Below are positions 1 through 7,980 of a DNA stretch of 64,000 nt, in pieces (the stretch's first letter is position 1; each line of letters begins with the position of its first letter). A program made the translations under genes and the position numbers. Source of the stretch: Curtobacterium sp. MR_MD2014 (GTDB lineage: Bacteria; Actinomycetota; Actinomycetes; Actinomycetales; Microbacteriaceae); contig NZ_CP009755.1 of assembly GCF_000772085.1 (NCBI RefSeq), positions 2,356,001-2,420,000 on the forward strand, given 5' to 3'. The notes under the pieces were generated by a model that worked only from the letters and a program-made list of their open reading frames with translations, had not been told where the DNA came from and did not search any database.

Positions 1-3000
1 TGATGACGACCGGCGCTGCCGCGACGACCTCGAAGGGACGCTCGACCGGCGTGGTCGAGGTCGAGCCGGCGACGGTCTGCGTCGCCGACACGACGTGCTC
101 ACCGACCGCGACGTCGTCGACGTCGACGCTCCACGTGCCGTCGTCGCCCACCGTCACGTCGACCGGGTCTCGGTCGTCGACGGTCACCGTCACGGTGGCG
201 CCGGGCTCGGCGTCACCGGCGACCGTGACGGTCGTCGTGGCGGCGACGTCCGCGACGGTGACGGTGTCCTCCGGCTGCCGGACGACGAGCTCCGCCGCGG
301 CGACGACCGAGACCGGTCGCGTGACGGGGGCGCTCGTGGTGCCGTTCACCGACTGCGTGACCGCCGCCGTCCAGGACCCCACCGGGACGTCCTCGACGGT
401 GGTCGCCCAGGTGCCGTCGTCGCCGACGACCGTCTCGGCGGTGCCGCCGTCACCGAGGTCGACGGTGACCGTCGCCCCCGGCGCGCCGGTGCCGGCGAAG
501 TCCACGTCGGTGGTGGCGTCGTCGTCCGCGACCGTGACGGCCGTGGCGCCGGCCGGCGTGGTGACGGTCAGCGGCGCCCCGGCGCGCACCGACACTCCGG
601 CGCTGACGGGTGCCGAGGTGATCCCGCCGACGACCTGCGTCGCCCGGACGGTGTGGTCACCGGTCGGCACGTCGGTGAACGTGTGGGTCCACCGTCCGTC
701 GTCGTCCGCCTCGACGGTCGCCTGTTCCCCGGTGGAGAGCGTGACGGTCACCGGAGCGCCCGGCTCGGCCGTACCGGCCGCCACGACGTCGGCCGTACCG
801 GTCGCGTCGGCGACCGTGATGACGTCACCGTCGTCGGGGCTGGTGAGCGCGAGCGGTCGGCCTGCGCGCACCGTGAGCGTCTGCTCCGCACTGGAGGCGG
901 TGGTGCCGCCGACCGTCTGCGTCGCCGTGACCGTCTGCTCGCCCACGCCGACGCCGCCGACGGTGACCGTCCAGTCGCCGTCGTCGTCCGCGGTCGTGGC
1001 GGCCTCGGCGTCGCCGACACGGACCGTCACCGGTGCGTTCGGCTCTGCCGTGCCGGACACCGTCACGTCGCGTGTGGTGTCCTCGTCCGGGACGAGCAGG
1101 ACCGCGCCGTCCTCGGGAGACGTGATGAGCACGTCGTCCGCGGCGACGAGCGTGACGTCGCGGGTCACGGGGTCGGACGTCGCCGGGCTGGAGACCCCGC
1201 CGGGCAGCGTCTGCGTGACCGACACCGGGTGCGTCCCGACGCCGACGTCCTCGAAGGTGACGGACCAGCTCCCGTCGGCGGCGACCGTGGTCGTCGCTCC
1301 GGGCTCCTCGCCGTCGATCGTCGCGACGATCGTCGCGCCGGGCTGCCCGGTGCCGGTGACCGTCACGTCACGGGTCACGTCGTCGCCGGCGACCGTCATC
1401 GCCGCCGTGCCTGGAGCCGTGATGGTGAGGGGCGCCGCAGCGTCGACCAGGAAGCCCACGGGCAGGGCGTCCGTGCTCGCGCCGTTCAGCGACTGTGCCG
1501 CGTCGATCGTGTAGTCACCGGGGGCGAGCCCGGCTGCGTCGACCGACCAGGTGCCGTCGTCGTCGGCTGCGGTGGTCGAGAGCTCGAGGTCACCGACCGT
1601 CACCGTCACGGCTGCGCCGGGTTCGGCGACACCGCTGATCGTCACCGTGGCGGTGGCGTCCCCGTCGACCACGACGAAGCGCGAGCCGGCGGCCGGGCTG
1701 TCGATGGTGACGGCGGTGCCCGGGACGACGGTGAAGTCCCGCGTCTCGGTGGGACCGGTCGTGCCGTTCACGGTCTGCACGGCCTCGACGGTGTGCTGGC
1801 CGGTCCCGAGCTGCACCGGGTCGAGGACCCAGTTGCCCGCGGGGCCGGTCACGACGGCGACGGGTGCTGCCCCGTCGATGCTGACGGAGACGGTCGCACC
1901 CGGCTCCGCGGTCCCGCGGACCACGACCGACGCGTCGCCGGTGCTCGTGGCGGGGATCTCCTGCCCCTCGGTGGGAGCGGTGATCTCGAGGTCGTCGCCG
2001 ACCTCGATCGAGATGTCCCGCTCGATCGCCGGCGAGGTCTGTCCACCGACGGTCTGGGTGACCGTCACGGTGTGACCGCCGGTCCCGACGTCCGGCAGGG
2101 CCACCGACCAGGTGCCGTCGTCGTCCACCGTCGTCGTGACGGGTGCTCGCTCGTCGAGCACGACGTCGATCTCGGCACCGGGCTGCGCCGTCCCGGTCAC
2201 GTCGACGTCGACCGTGTCGTCGTCGTTCGCGACCACGGTCGTCGCGCCCTGCACCGGTGCGGTCACCTGCAGCGCTGCCGCGGGGACGACCGAGACGATC
2301 CGCTGCTGGGCCGGCGACGTCGTGCCGTTCACGGTCTGCGTCGCGGTCAGGGTGTGCCGACCGACGGGCACGTCCTCGACCGTCGTCCTCCAGTCACCGT
2401 CTCCGTCGGCCGTCGTCGTGGCCGTGAGGCCGCCGCCGAGCGACACCGACACCCGGGCCCGGGGCTCGGCGGTCCCGGTGACGTCGAGGTCGGCGGTCGA
2501 GTCGGCGTCGAGGACGGGCACGGTGGCGCCGTCCGCAGGGGTCGCGATCGTCAGCGGGGCACCGACGGCGATCTCGAAGGCCGAGGTGACGGGCGCCGAG
2601 GTGGTGCCGGCGACCGTCTGCGTCGCGGTGATCGTGCGCTCACCGACCGGGACCCCCGGGAAGGTGGCGGTCCAGTCGCCGTCGTCGTCCGCCTCGGTGA
2701 TCGCCGTGAAGGAGCCGCCGAGGTCGACCGCGACGGACGCGTTCGGCGCAGCGGTGCCGGTCACCGTGACCGGGGTGGTCGACGTGGCGTCGGCGACCGT
2801 CAGGACGGCTCCGTCGGTCGGCTCCTCGATGGTGATGCCGGGAACGGCGGTGACCGAGAAGTCACGGGTCACCGGAGCGCTCGTCGTGCCGTCGACGGTC
2901 TGGGTCGCCGTGGCCGTGTAGTCGCCCGCGGGGACGTCCTCGACCGTGGCGGTCCAGGTGCCGTTCGTGTTCGCCGTGGTGGTGGCGGTCAGACCGTCGC

Positions 3001-3720
3001 CGAGCGTCACGTCGACGCGGGCACCGCCCTCGGCAGCACCGGTGAGCACGACGGCGCGGGTGTCCCCGACGAGCGGCAGGACCGCATCGGGGGCCGGAGT
3101 CTCTATGGTCAGCGTCCGAGCGGCGACGACCTCGAAGTCCCGCGTCACCGCGGCCGAGGTGGTGTCGCCGACGGTCTGCGTCACGCTGGCCGTCTGCAGC
3201 CCGACCGGGACCGCGTCGACGGGGACGCTCCAGACGCCGTTGCCGTCCGCCGTGCCGCTCGCCGTGACGTCGTCGCCGATCGTCACGTCGATCCGCGCGT
3301 TCGCGGTGGACGTGCCGGTGAGGGTCACCGGGGTCGTGGTCCCGGTCGTGGTGAACTGCTGCCCGGCAGTGGGCGTGTCGATGACCAGCGGACGCTGCGC
3401 GACGACCGAGAAGGCCTGCGTCGCGGTGCCCGCGGCGGCGCCGCCGACCGTCTGCGTCGCGGTGACGGTCCGGTCCCCGACCGGGACGTCCGCGAGTGTG
3501 GCGGTCCAGGTGCCGTCGGGGGCGACCGTCGCGGGGGCGGTCAGGCCACCGCCCGCGGCGAGCGCGATGCCGGCACCGGGTTCACCGGTCCCGCGCACCG
3601 TCACCGAGCGGGTGGAGGTGTCGGTCGGGACGCTGAACTGCTGCCCTGCCGTGGGTGCGGTGATCGTCGGGGCCAGGAACGCCGTGGCGCGCACCGTGGA
3701 GGTGGCGAGGTCGACCGTCG
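1..3720 (-). repeat. About 13 tandem ~280-bp units encoding Ig-like domains
   Basis: A recurring plus-strand motif close to GGTCTGCGT (antisense of the TQTV codons) falls near positions 77, 352, 632, 916, 1207, 1490, 1768, 2050, 2333, 2617, 2899, 3175 and 3451, giving a period of about 276-292 bases. Units are diverged in sequence but nearly constant in length, as expected for Ig-like domains duplicated long ago rather than for a fresh array. The repeat tract continues beyond the left edge. Confidence 0.8.
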
Positions 3721-5296
3721 CGGCGTTCAGTCCCGGCAGCACCGTGAGGCGCAGGGCGGTCACGCTCTGCGCCCCTGGGTCGTACCCGCGAGGGTCGCGG
3801 AAGCGGGGGTCGTCCTGCGCGTTCACCGTCAGGTCGACCACCTGACGGAGGAGGAGCACGACGGGCGAGAGCGCCGTCGCGACCGCGGTCGTGGTGGTGG
3901 TGAGCGTGGTGCTGAGCTGGGTGAGGGCGGCGGAGTTCGCCAGCGGCCGCACCGCGGTCTGGAGGGCCGGGACGACGGTGCCGCTGACGAGCGTCCCGAG
4001 CACGGGGGCGACGTTGATCCCGAGGATCGTTCCCGTCGACACGGAGACCTGCGGCGTGGCCGCGCCCGACACGGCGAGCGCACCGATGGTCGAGTCGACG
4101 GTCACGTTGATCGGCAGGTTGACCGCCCCGGCCGCGCTGAGCGTGGCACTGACCTGGACGCGCACCCGTGCGGCGTCGACCGCGTTCGTGACGGCGGTGC
4201 TCAGGGTGGCAGGGAGCTGTGTCCCGAGGATGTTCGTGATGCTGCTGTTGATCGCGGCGACCGCAGCATCGGTGAGCACGGGGGTGTTCGCCGGCTGGTC
4301 GTTGAGCCGCGTCAACGTGTCGAGGTCGACGGTGATCGAACCGGTCGACGGGGTGATGGTCACCGCACCGTCCGTGATCGGCTGCGCGAGGACCCCGTCG
4401 ATGGTCGGCCCGAGATCGAGGTTCGCGGTCGTCTGGACGCTCGTGTTCCGAACGGACACCAGCGGCGAGAGCAGCGATCCCAACGCCCCCGTGACCGCGT
4501 CGGTCGTCACCGCTCCGCTCAGCGCGGTGTTCACCGAGGCGGACAGCGGCGCGACGTTCGCCCGCAGGGTCGTCGCGAGTCGGGACACCGCGGGGCTGGT
4601 GAGCTGCAGGTTCGCGCCGGCGATGCGGTAGTCGCTCGCGGTGCTCACCGTCGCACCACGTGTGGCGCTGATCGTCGAGGCGAGCGCGCCCACCTGCAGC
4701 TGCGCGTTCGACAGCACGGTCGAGTCCGCGCGGACCCGGGTCAGCAGCGGGTTCAGGTTCAGCGTCGACGCACCGGCCCCGGTGCCGCTCCCGACGCCGA
4801 TCGCCCCGTCGTTGCCGACGAGGCCGGAGGAACCGCGGGCGCCCGTCTGCGAGGTCGTCGCGAACTGCCCGTCGACACCGAGCGTCAGGATGCCGTTCGC
4901 GCCGAGCAGGTCGACGTTGTTCGACAGTCGGACGCCCAAGCTGTTCAGCGCGGTGAGGTCGAGCGGCTGGTTCGTCGTCCCGCCGACCGTGCTCGCGCTG
5001 CTCGCGGAGTAGGCACCGCGGAGCTGGGCGAGCGCGTCGACGTCGACGATGCCGGCACCGCTGAGCAGGAAGCCCTCGGCCTCGGCGACGTCCGTCTGCG
5101 CCGCTGCAGCCGGTTGGATCGCCACGGTGGCGGCGAGCAATGCCGTCACCGTGGCGACGACACCGCCGCGCAGGAGGAGGCTCCGGTCATCGGGAGCTCG
5201 TCGTCGAGCCCGGTTCCCGTCGCCGGTGATCCATCGTGTCCAGTTGACCGCTCCTGCGGGCACAGGGGTACCCCGGAGCGACACGTGCCTGCGCAT
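1..5296 (-). CDS. Giant secreted Ig-like repeat protein, choice-of-anchor G type (3' end outside window)
   Basis: The minus frame is open from an ATG at 5296 to the left edge (1765 codons, no stop). The N-terminus is a long basic region (about 40 residues, including RARRRAPDDR) followed by a hydrophobic stretch at about 42-60 and AAAA, consistent with a long signal peptide cleaved near residue 66. Residues about 67-525, starting AEAEGFLLSGAGIVDVDALA, are Ala/Thr/Val/Leu-rich and resemble the shared N-terminal region of choice-of-anchor G proteins. From about residue 525 there are about 13 Ig-like units of roughly 93 residues, each with an AEPGA-VTV core and a TQTVNGTTSAPVTRDF-like edge. A wall or membrane anchor would be expected at the unseen C-terminus. 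The likely role is a surface adhesin or stalk; no enzymatic motif is seen. An AT-rich patch at 5400-5419 may be part of its promoter. Confidence 0.85.
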   Translation of the reverse strand, partial: MRRHVSLRGTPVPAGAVNWTRWITGDGNRARRRAPDDRSLLLRGGVVATVTALLAATVAIQPAAAAQTDVAEAEGFLLSGAGIVDVDALAQLRGAYSASSASTVGGTTNQPLDLTALNSLGVRLSNNVDLLGANGILTLGVDGQFATTSQTGARGSSGLVGNDGAIGVGSGTGAGASTLNLNPLLTRVRADSTVLSNAQLQVGALASTISATRGATVSTASDYRIAGANLQLTSPAVSRLATTLRANVAPLSASVNTALSGAVTTDAVTGALGSLLSPLVSVRNTSVQTTANLDLGPTIDGVLAQPITDGAVTITPSTGSITVDLDTLTRLNDQPANTPVLTDAAVAAINSSITNILGTQLPATLSTAVTNAVDAARVRVQVSATLSAAGAVNLPINVTVDSTIGALAVSGAATPQVSVSTGTILGINVAPVLGTLVSGTVVPALQTAVRPLANSAALTQLSTTLTTTTTAVATALSPVVLLLRQVVDLTVNAQDDPRFRDPRGYDPGAQSVTALRLTVLPGLNAATVDLATSTVRATAFLAPTITAPTAGQQFSVPTDTSTRSVTVRGTGEPGAGIALAAGGGLTAPATVAPDGTWTATLADVPVGDRTVTATQTVGGAAAGTATQAFSVVAQRPLVIDTPTAGQQFTTTGTTTPVTLTGTSTANARIDVTIGDDVTASGTADGNGVWSVPVDAVPVGLQTASVTQTVGDTTSAAVTRDFEVVAARTLTIETPAPDAVLPLVGDTRAVVLTGAAEGGARVDVTLGDGLTATTTANTNGTWTATVEDVPAGDYTATATQTVDGTTSAPVTRDFSVTAVPGITIEEPTDGAVLTVADATSTTPVTVTGTAAPNASVAVDLGGSFTAITEADDDGDWTATFPGVPVGERTITATQTVAGTTSAPVTSAFEIAVGAPLTIATPADGATVPVLDADSTADLDVTGTAEPRARVSVSLGGGLTATTTADGDGDWRTTVEDVPVGRHTLTATQTVNGTTSPAQQRIVSVVPAAALQVTAPVQGATTVVANDDDTVDVDVTGTAQPGAEIDVVLDERAPVTTTVDDDGTWSVALPDVGTGGHTVTVTQTVGGQTSPAIERDISIEVGDDLEITAPTEGQEIPATSTGDASVVVRGTAEPGATVSVSIDGAAPVAVVTGPAGNWVLDPVQLGTGQHTVEAVQTVNGTTGPTETRDFTVVPGTAVTIDSPAAGSRFVVVDGDATATVTISGVAEPGAAVTVTVGDLELSTTAADDDGTWSVDAAGLAPGDYTIDAAQSLNGASTDALPVGFLVDAAAPLTITAPGTAAMTVAGDDVTRDVTVTGTGQPGATIVATIDGEEPGATTTVAADGSWSVTFEDVGVGTHPVSVTQTLPGGVSSPATSDPVTRDVTLVAADDVLITSPEDGAVLLVPDEDTTRDVTVSGTAEPNAPVTVRVGDAEAATTADDDGDWTVTVGGVGVGEQTVTATQTVGGTTASSAEQTLTVRAGRPLALTSPDDGDVITVADATGTADVVAAGTAEPGAPVTVTLSTGEQATVEADDDGRWTHTFTDVPTGDHTVRATQVVGGITSAPVSAGVSVRAGAPLTVTTPAGATAVTVADDDATTDVDFAGTGAPGATVTVDLGDGGTAETVVGDDGTWATTVEDVPVGSWTAAVTQSVNGTTSAPVTRPVSVVAAAELVVRQPEDTVTVADVAATTTVTVAGDAEPGATVTVTVDDRDPVDVTVGDDGTWSVDVDDVAVGEHVVSATQTVAGSTSTTPVERPFEVVAAAPVVI

Positions 5297-5494
5297 GCGT
5301 GTCCCGTTTCCTGGCAGGCTCGCCTGCCACCTGATCCTCGGACTCCCCCGCTGGTGAGACGGGAGAGGGTCGGAACCCTGGTTGGGGGTTCCTGGGGGTG
5401 ATCTTTACACATGAACAGGAACCGCGCACGAGGTTGCACGAGATTTCGTCGGCGAGTCCGCTCGGCGTACCGGAACCATCGCGGATCTGCCGGA

Positions 5495-5690
5495 GAACGG
5501 CGAAGACTTCCCATGCACAGGACGACACAGCCCCGGAACGAAGAAGACTCCGCACGCACAGGACGACACAGCCCCGGTCGCTCCGGCTGCGTCCTCGCCC
5601 CGGAACGAAGAAGACTCCGCACGCACAGGACGACACAGCCCCGGTCGCTCCGGCTGCGTCCTCGCCCCGGAACGAAGAAGACTCCTCACG
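5495..5690 (-). repeat. Tandem 67-bp repeat built from the SRP RNA 3' flank
   Basis: Copies starting GAACGAAGAAGACTCC lie at 5536, 5603 and 5670, exactly 67 bases apart. A shortened, diverged copy (5495-5535) lacks the GGTCGCTCCGGCTGCG part. The 5670 copy contains the 3' end of the SRP RNA, so the array looks like repeated duplication of the RNA's 3' end plus its downstream sequence. The region 5297-5494 between this array and the surface-protein start holds no gene that I can see. Confidence 0.85.
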
Positions 5691-5767
5691 CACCCGCCAG
5701 AGCCCGGTTACCCTTGCTGCGTTTCCGCCCTGGGGGAGTTGGCCTGGATGGCGTCACGTGAGGAGCC
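5680..5767 (-). ncRNA. ffs: Small signal recognition particle RNA (4.5S, bacterial small type)
   Basis: Read on the minus strand, the apical part contains CAGGGCGGAAACGCAGCAAG followed by GGTAACC, the conserved SRP RNA helix-8 core that binds Ffh. The ends pair: CTCCTCACG near the 5' end with CGTGAGGAG near the 3' end, and GCCA with TGGC inside, giving one long hairpin of about 88 nt. A -10-like TAGACT (5774-5779 on the plus strand as AGTCTA) sits about 7 bases upstream of the predicted 5' end. The RNA forms the particle that targets membrane and secreted proteins to the translocon. Its ends are estimated from pairing and may be off by a few bases. Confidence 0.88.
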
Positions 5768-5806
5768 TCCGGAAGTCTACCGGATGCTCCGGGCAGTATC
5801 GGACAC

Positions 5807-6481
5807 ATGAAGATCGCCATCGCCGGAGGACACGGCCAGATCGCACTGCTCCTCGCCCGCCTGATCACCGACGCGGGCCACGACGCCGTCGCGATCATCC
5901 GCAACCCGGCCCACGTGACCGATGTCGAGCAGCAGGGCGCGACCGCCCTGGTCGTCGACCTGGAGCAGGTGGACGACGACGAGCTGGCGCTGCGCCTCCG
6001 TGGCGTCGACGCCGTCGTCTTCGCCGCGGGTGCCGGACCGAACAGCGGCGCCGACCGCAAGGAGTCCGTCGACCGCGACGCGGCGATCACCCTGGCGGAC
6101 GCGGCGGAGCGGATCGGGATCCAGCGGTACGTGATGGTGTCGGCGATGGGTGCCGACGCCTACGACCGCGAGCGTGCCGTGGTCCCTGCCCGGACGGAGG
6201 CGGACGTCTTCCAGGTGTACCTCCGCGCGAAGTCGGAGGCCGATGCGAACATCCGGATGCGGAACCTGGCCTGGACGATCATCCGGCCGGGAGCACTGCT
6301 CGACACCCCGCCGCAGGGCACGGTGCACGTCGGCCGGACGGTCCCCCGCGGGTCGATCCCCCGTGCGGACGTCGCCGCCCTCGTCCTGCACGCACTGCTC
6401 GACGACACCGCCGTCGGGGTGCAGTTCGAGGTGACGAGCGGCAACACCCCGATCCCGGCCGCCCTGCACGCCCTGAGCTGA
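5807..6481 (+). CDS. NAD(P)H-binding SDR-like protein
   Basis: A 224-residue protein with an N-terminal Rossmann dinucleotide-binding motif GGHGQIA at residues 7-13 followed by a second strand (DAVAIIRN), as in atypical SDR / NmrA-like NAD(P)-binding proteins. The central YVMVSAMGAD and late WTIIRPG segments are typical of the YwnB/NAD(P)H-binding group. These proteins act in the cytosol as reductases or redox sensors; the substrate cannot be told from sequence. There is no Shine-Dalgarno; a -10-like CAGTAT lies 7 bases before the ATG, so the mRNA may be leaderless. It stands alone, divergent from the SRP RNA and convergent with ackA. Confidence 0.8.
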   Translation: MKIAIAGGHGQIALLLARLITDAGHDAVAIIRNPAHVTDVEQQGATALVVDLEQVDDDELALRLRGVDAVVFAAGAGPNSGADRKESVDRDAAITLADAAERIGIQRYVMVSAMGADAYDRERAVVPARTEADVFQVYLRAKSEADANIRMRNLAWTIIRPGALLDTPPQGTVHVGRTVPRGSIPRADVAALVLHALLDDTAVGVQFEVTSGNTPIPAALHALS

Positions 6482-6505
6482 CGCGGGCGGGACGCTGGCG
6501 TCAGC

Positions 6506-6631
6506 GCGAGACGCCGGCGTCAGCGCGAGACGCCGTCCACCGAGCGAGACGCCGTCGGAAGTGGCGGCGTCTCGACGAAGTGGCGGCGTCTCGGCGAGCT
6601 GGCGGCGTCTCGACGAGCTGGCAGCGTCTCG
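6506..6631. repeat. Inverted array of 19-bp tandem repeats (3 forward, 4 reverse)
   Basis: GCGAGACGCCG occurs at 6506, 6525 and 6544, a 19-bp period. Its inverse, CGGCGTCTCG (last copy CAGCGTCTCG), occurs at 6565, 6584, 6603 and 6622, again at 19 bp. The two halves face each other and could fold into a large cruciform or RNA hairpin between the convergent 5807-6481 gene and ackA. It could serve as a bidirectional terminator or a protein-binding iteron array. The rest of 6482-6708 has no gene. Confidence 0.85.
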
Positions 6632-6708
6632 GCGACGGCGCAGCACCAGGCGCACGCCCAGGCACCGCGCCACGCAGCACCAGGCGCCGCGCCACCGGCC
6701 CGACGGCC

Positions 6709-7905
6709 CTACAGCGCGACCGCTGCCGACTGCCGGGCGATCTCGAGCTCCTCGTTCGTCGGCACGACGAGCACCGCGACCCGCGACGCGTCGGTCGAGA
6801 TCAGCCGGGCCTCCTTCGAGTGCAGCTCGTTCCGGTCGGCGTCGACCTCGATGCCCAGGTGCTCGAGCCCGGCGAGCACGCGCCGCCGCAGCAGCGCGTT
6901 GTTCTCCCCCACCCCGGCGGTGAACACGACGGCGTCCAGCCCGCCGAGCTGCGCCGTGTAGGCCCCGACGTAGCGGCGGATCCGGTGCCGGTACACGGCG
7001 AGCGCCGCCTCGGCCTCGTCGTCGCCACCGAGCGCCGCGTCCTGCACGTCGCGCATGTCGCCGTTGCCCGTGAGGCCGAGCAGACCGGACTGCTTGTTGA
7101 GCATCGTGTCGAGGTCGTCGAAGGACATGCCGGCCTCGCGGTGCAGGTGGATGAGCACCGCCGGGTCGAGGTCGCCGGAGCGTGTGCCCATCACGAGGCC
7201 CTCGAGCGGCGTGAGCCCCATCGACGTCTCGATCGACCGCCCGCCGTCGATCGCCGCGACCGACGCCCCGTTGCCGAGGTGCAGCACGATCGTCTTCAGC
7301 TCGGACAGCGGTCGGCCGAGGAACTCCGCGGTCTGCTCGGACACGTACTTGTGGCTCGTCCCGTGCATGCCGTACCGGCGGATCCGGTACCGCTCGGCGA
7401 GGTCGGCCGGGATCGCGTACGTGTAGGCGTGCGGCGGCATGGTCTGGTGGAACGCAGTGTCGAAGACGGCCACGTGCGGCACGTCCGAGAACACCTGCTT
7501 CGCCGCGCGGATGCCCTCGAGGTTCGCGGGGTTGTGCAGCGGCGCGAGGCTGTTCAGGTCCTCGATCTGCTGCTCGACCTCGTCGGTGACGACGGTGGCC
7601 GCGTCGAAGGTGGTCCCCCCGTGCACGACGCGGTGTCCGACGACCGCCGGCGGGTGCTCGTCGAACGGCGGCCCGACCTTGGCGAAGGCGTCGATCATCG
7701 CCTGGAAGCCGGCCGCGTGGTCGGGCACGGACGCCGCGTCGTTCGACGACGACTCCCCCGTCAGCGCGTTGGTGTGCTTCCACGCCCCCGACGACTCCCC
7801 GATGCGCTCGACGAGCCCGGAGGCGAGCGTGCGCTCGCCCTCGAGTTCGATGAGCTGGTACTTGAACGAACTCGATCCGGAGTTGACGACGAGGGCTGCG
7901 GTCAC
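6709..7905 (-). CDS. ackA: Acetate kinase
   Basis: A 398-residue protein, the usual length of acetate kinase. It begins with the phosphate-binding signature NSGSSSFKY (residues 8-16) and contains HRVVHGG, FDTAFHQTMP, HGTSHKY and HLGNGAS, all conserved in the acetokinase family. It interconverts acetyl phosphate + ADP and acetate + ATP in the cytosol. The GTG start at 7905 is preceded by GAGAAAGG about 10 bases upstream. It lies 75 bases downstream of pta on the same strand and is probably co-transcribed, forming the Pta-AckA acetate overflow and substrate-level phosphorylation route. Confidence 0.97.
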   Translation of the reverse strand: MTAALVVNSGSSSFKYQLIELEGERTLASGLVERIGESSGAWKHTNALTGESSSNDAASVPDHAAGFQAMIDAFAKVGPPFDEHPPAVVGHRVVHGGTTFDAATVVTDEVEQQIEDLNSLAPLHNPANLEGIRAAKQVFSDVPHVAVFDTAFHQTMPPHAYTYAIPADLAERYRIRRYGMHGTSHKYVSEQTAEFLGRPLSELKTIVLHLGNGASVAAIDGGRSIETSMGLTPLEGLVMGTRSGDLDPAVLIHLHREAGMSFDDLDTMLNKQSGLLGLTGNGDMRDVQDAALGGDDEAEAALAVYRHRIRRYVGAYTAQLGGLDAVVFTAGVGENNALLRRRVLAGLEHLGIEVDADRNELHSKEARLISTDASRVAVLVVPTNEELEIARQSAAVAL

Positions 7906-7980
7906 GGTGGGGTGCCTTTCTCGGGACGGTCTGGAGGCGCGGTGCGGGCGGGTGGGCTGGTCGCGGTCGGCGATGGTCGG

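Noticed and set aside
95..5401. A 1768-codon open plus-strand frame (and a second from 3 to 1514)
   Set aside because: It is the antisense shadow of the surface-protein gene: its translation is Arg/Asp/Gly-rich and featureless, while the minus frame has a signal peptide and regular Ig-like units.
5495..5690. Possible CRISPR array (67-bp step)
   Set aside because: The whole 67-bp unit is repeated, so there is no variable spacer; it derives from the SRP RNA flank.
6506..6631. Possible CRISPR array
   Set aside because: The 19-bp units are contiguous, with no unique spacers of 30 or more bases, and no cas gene is present.
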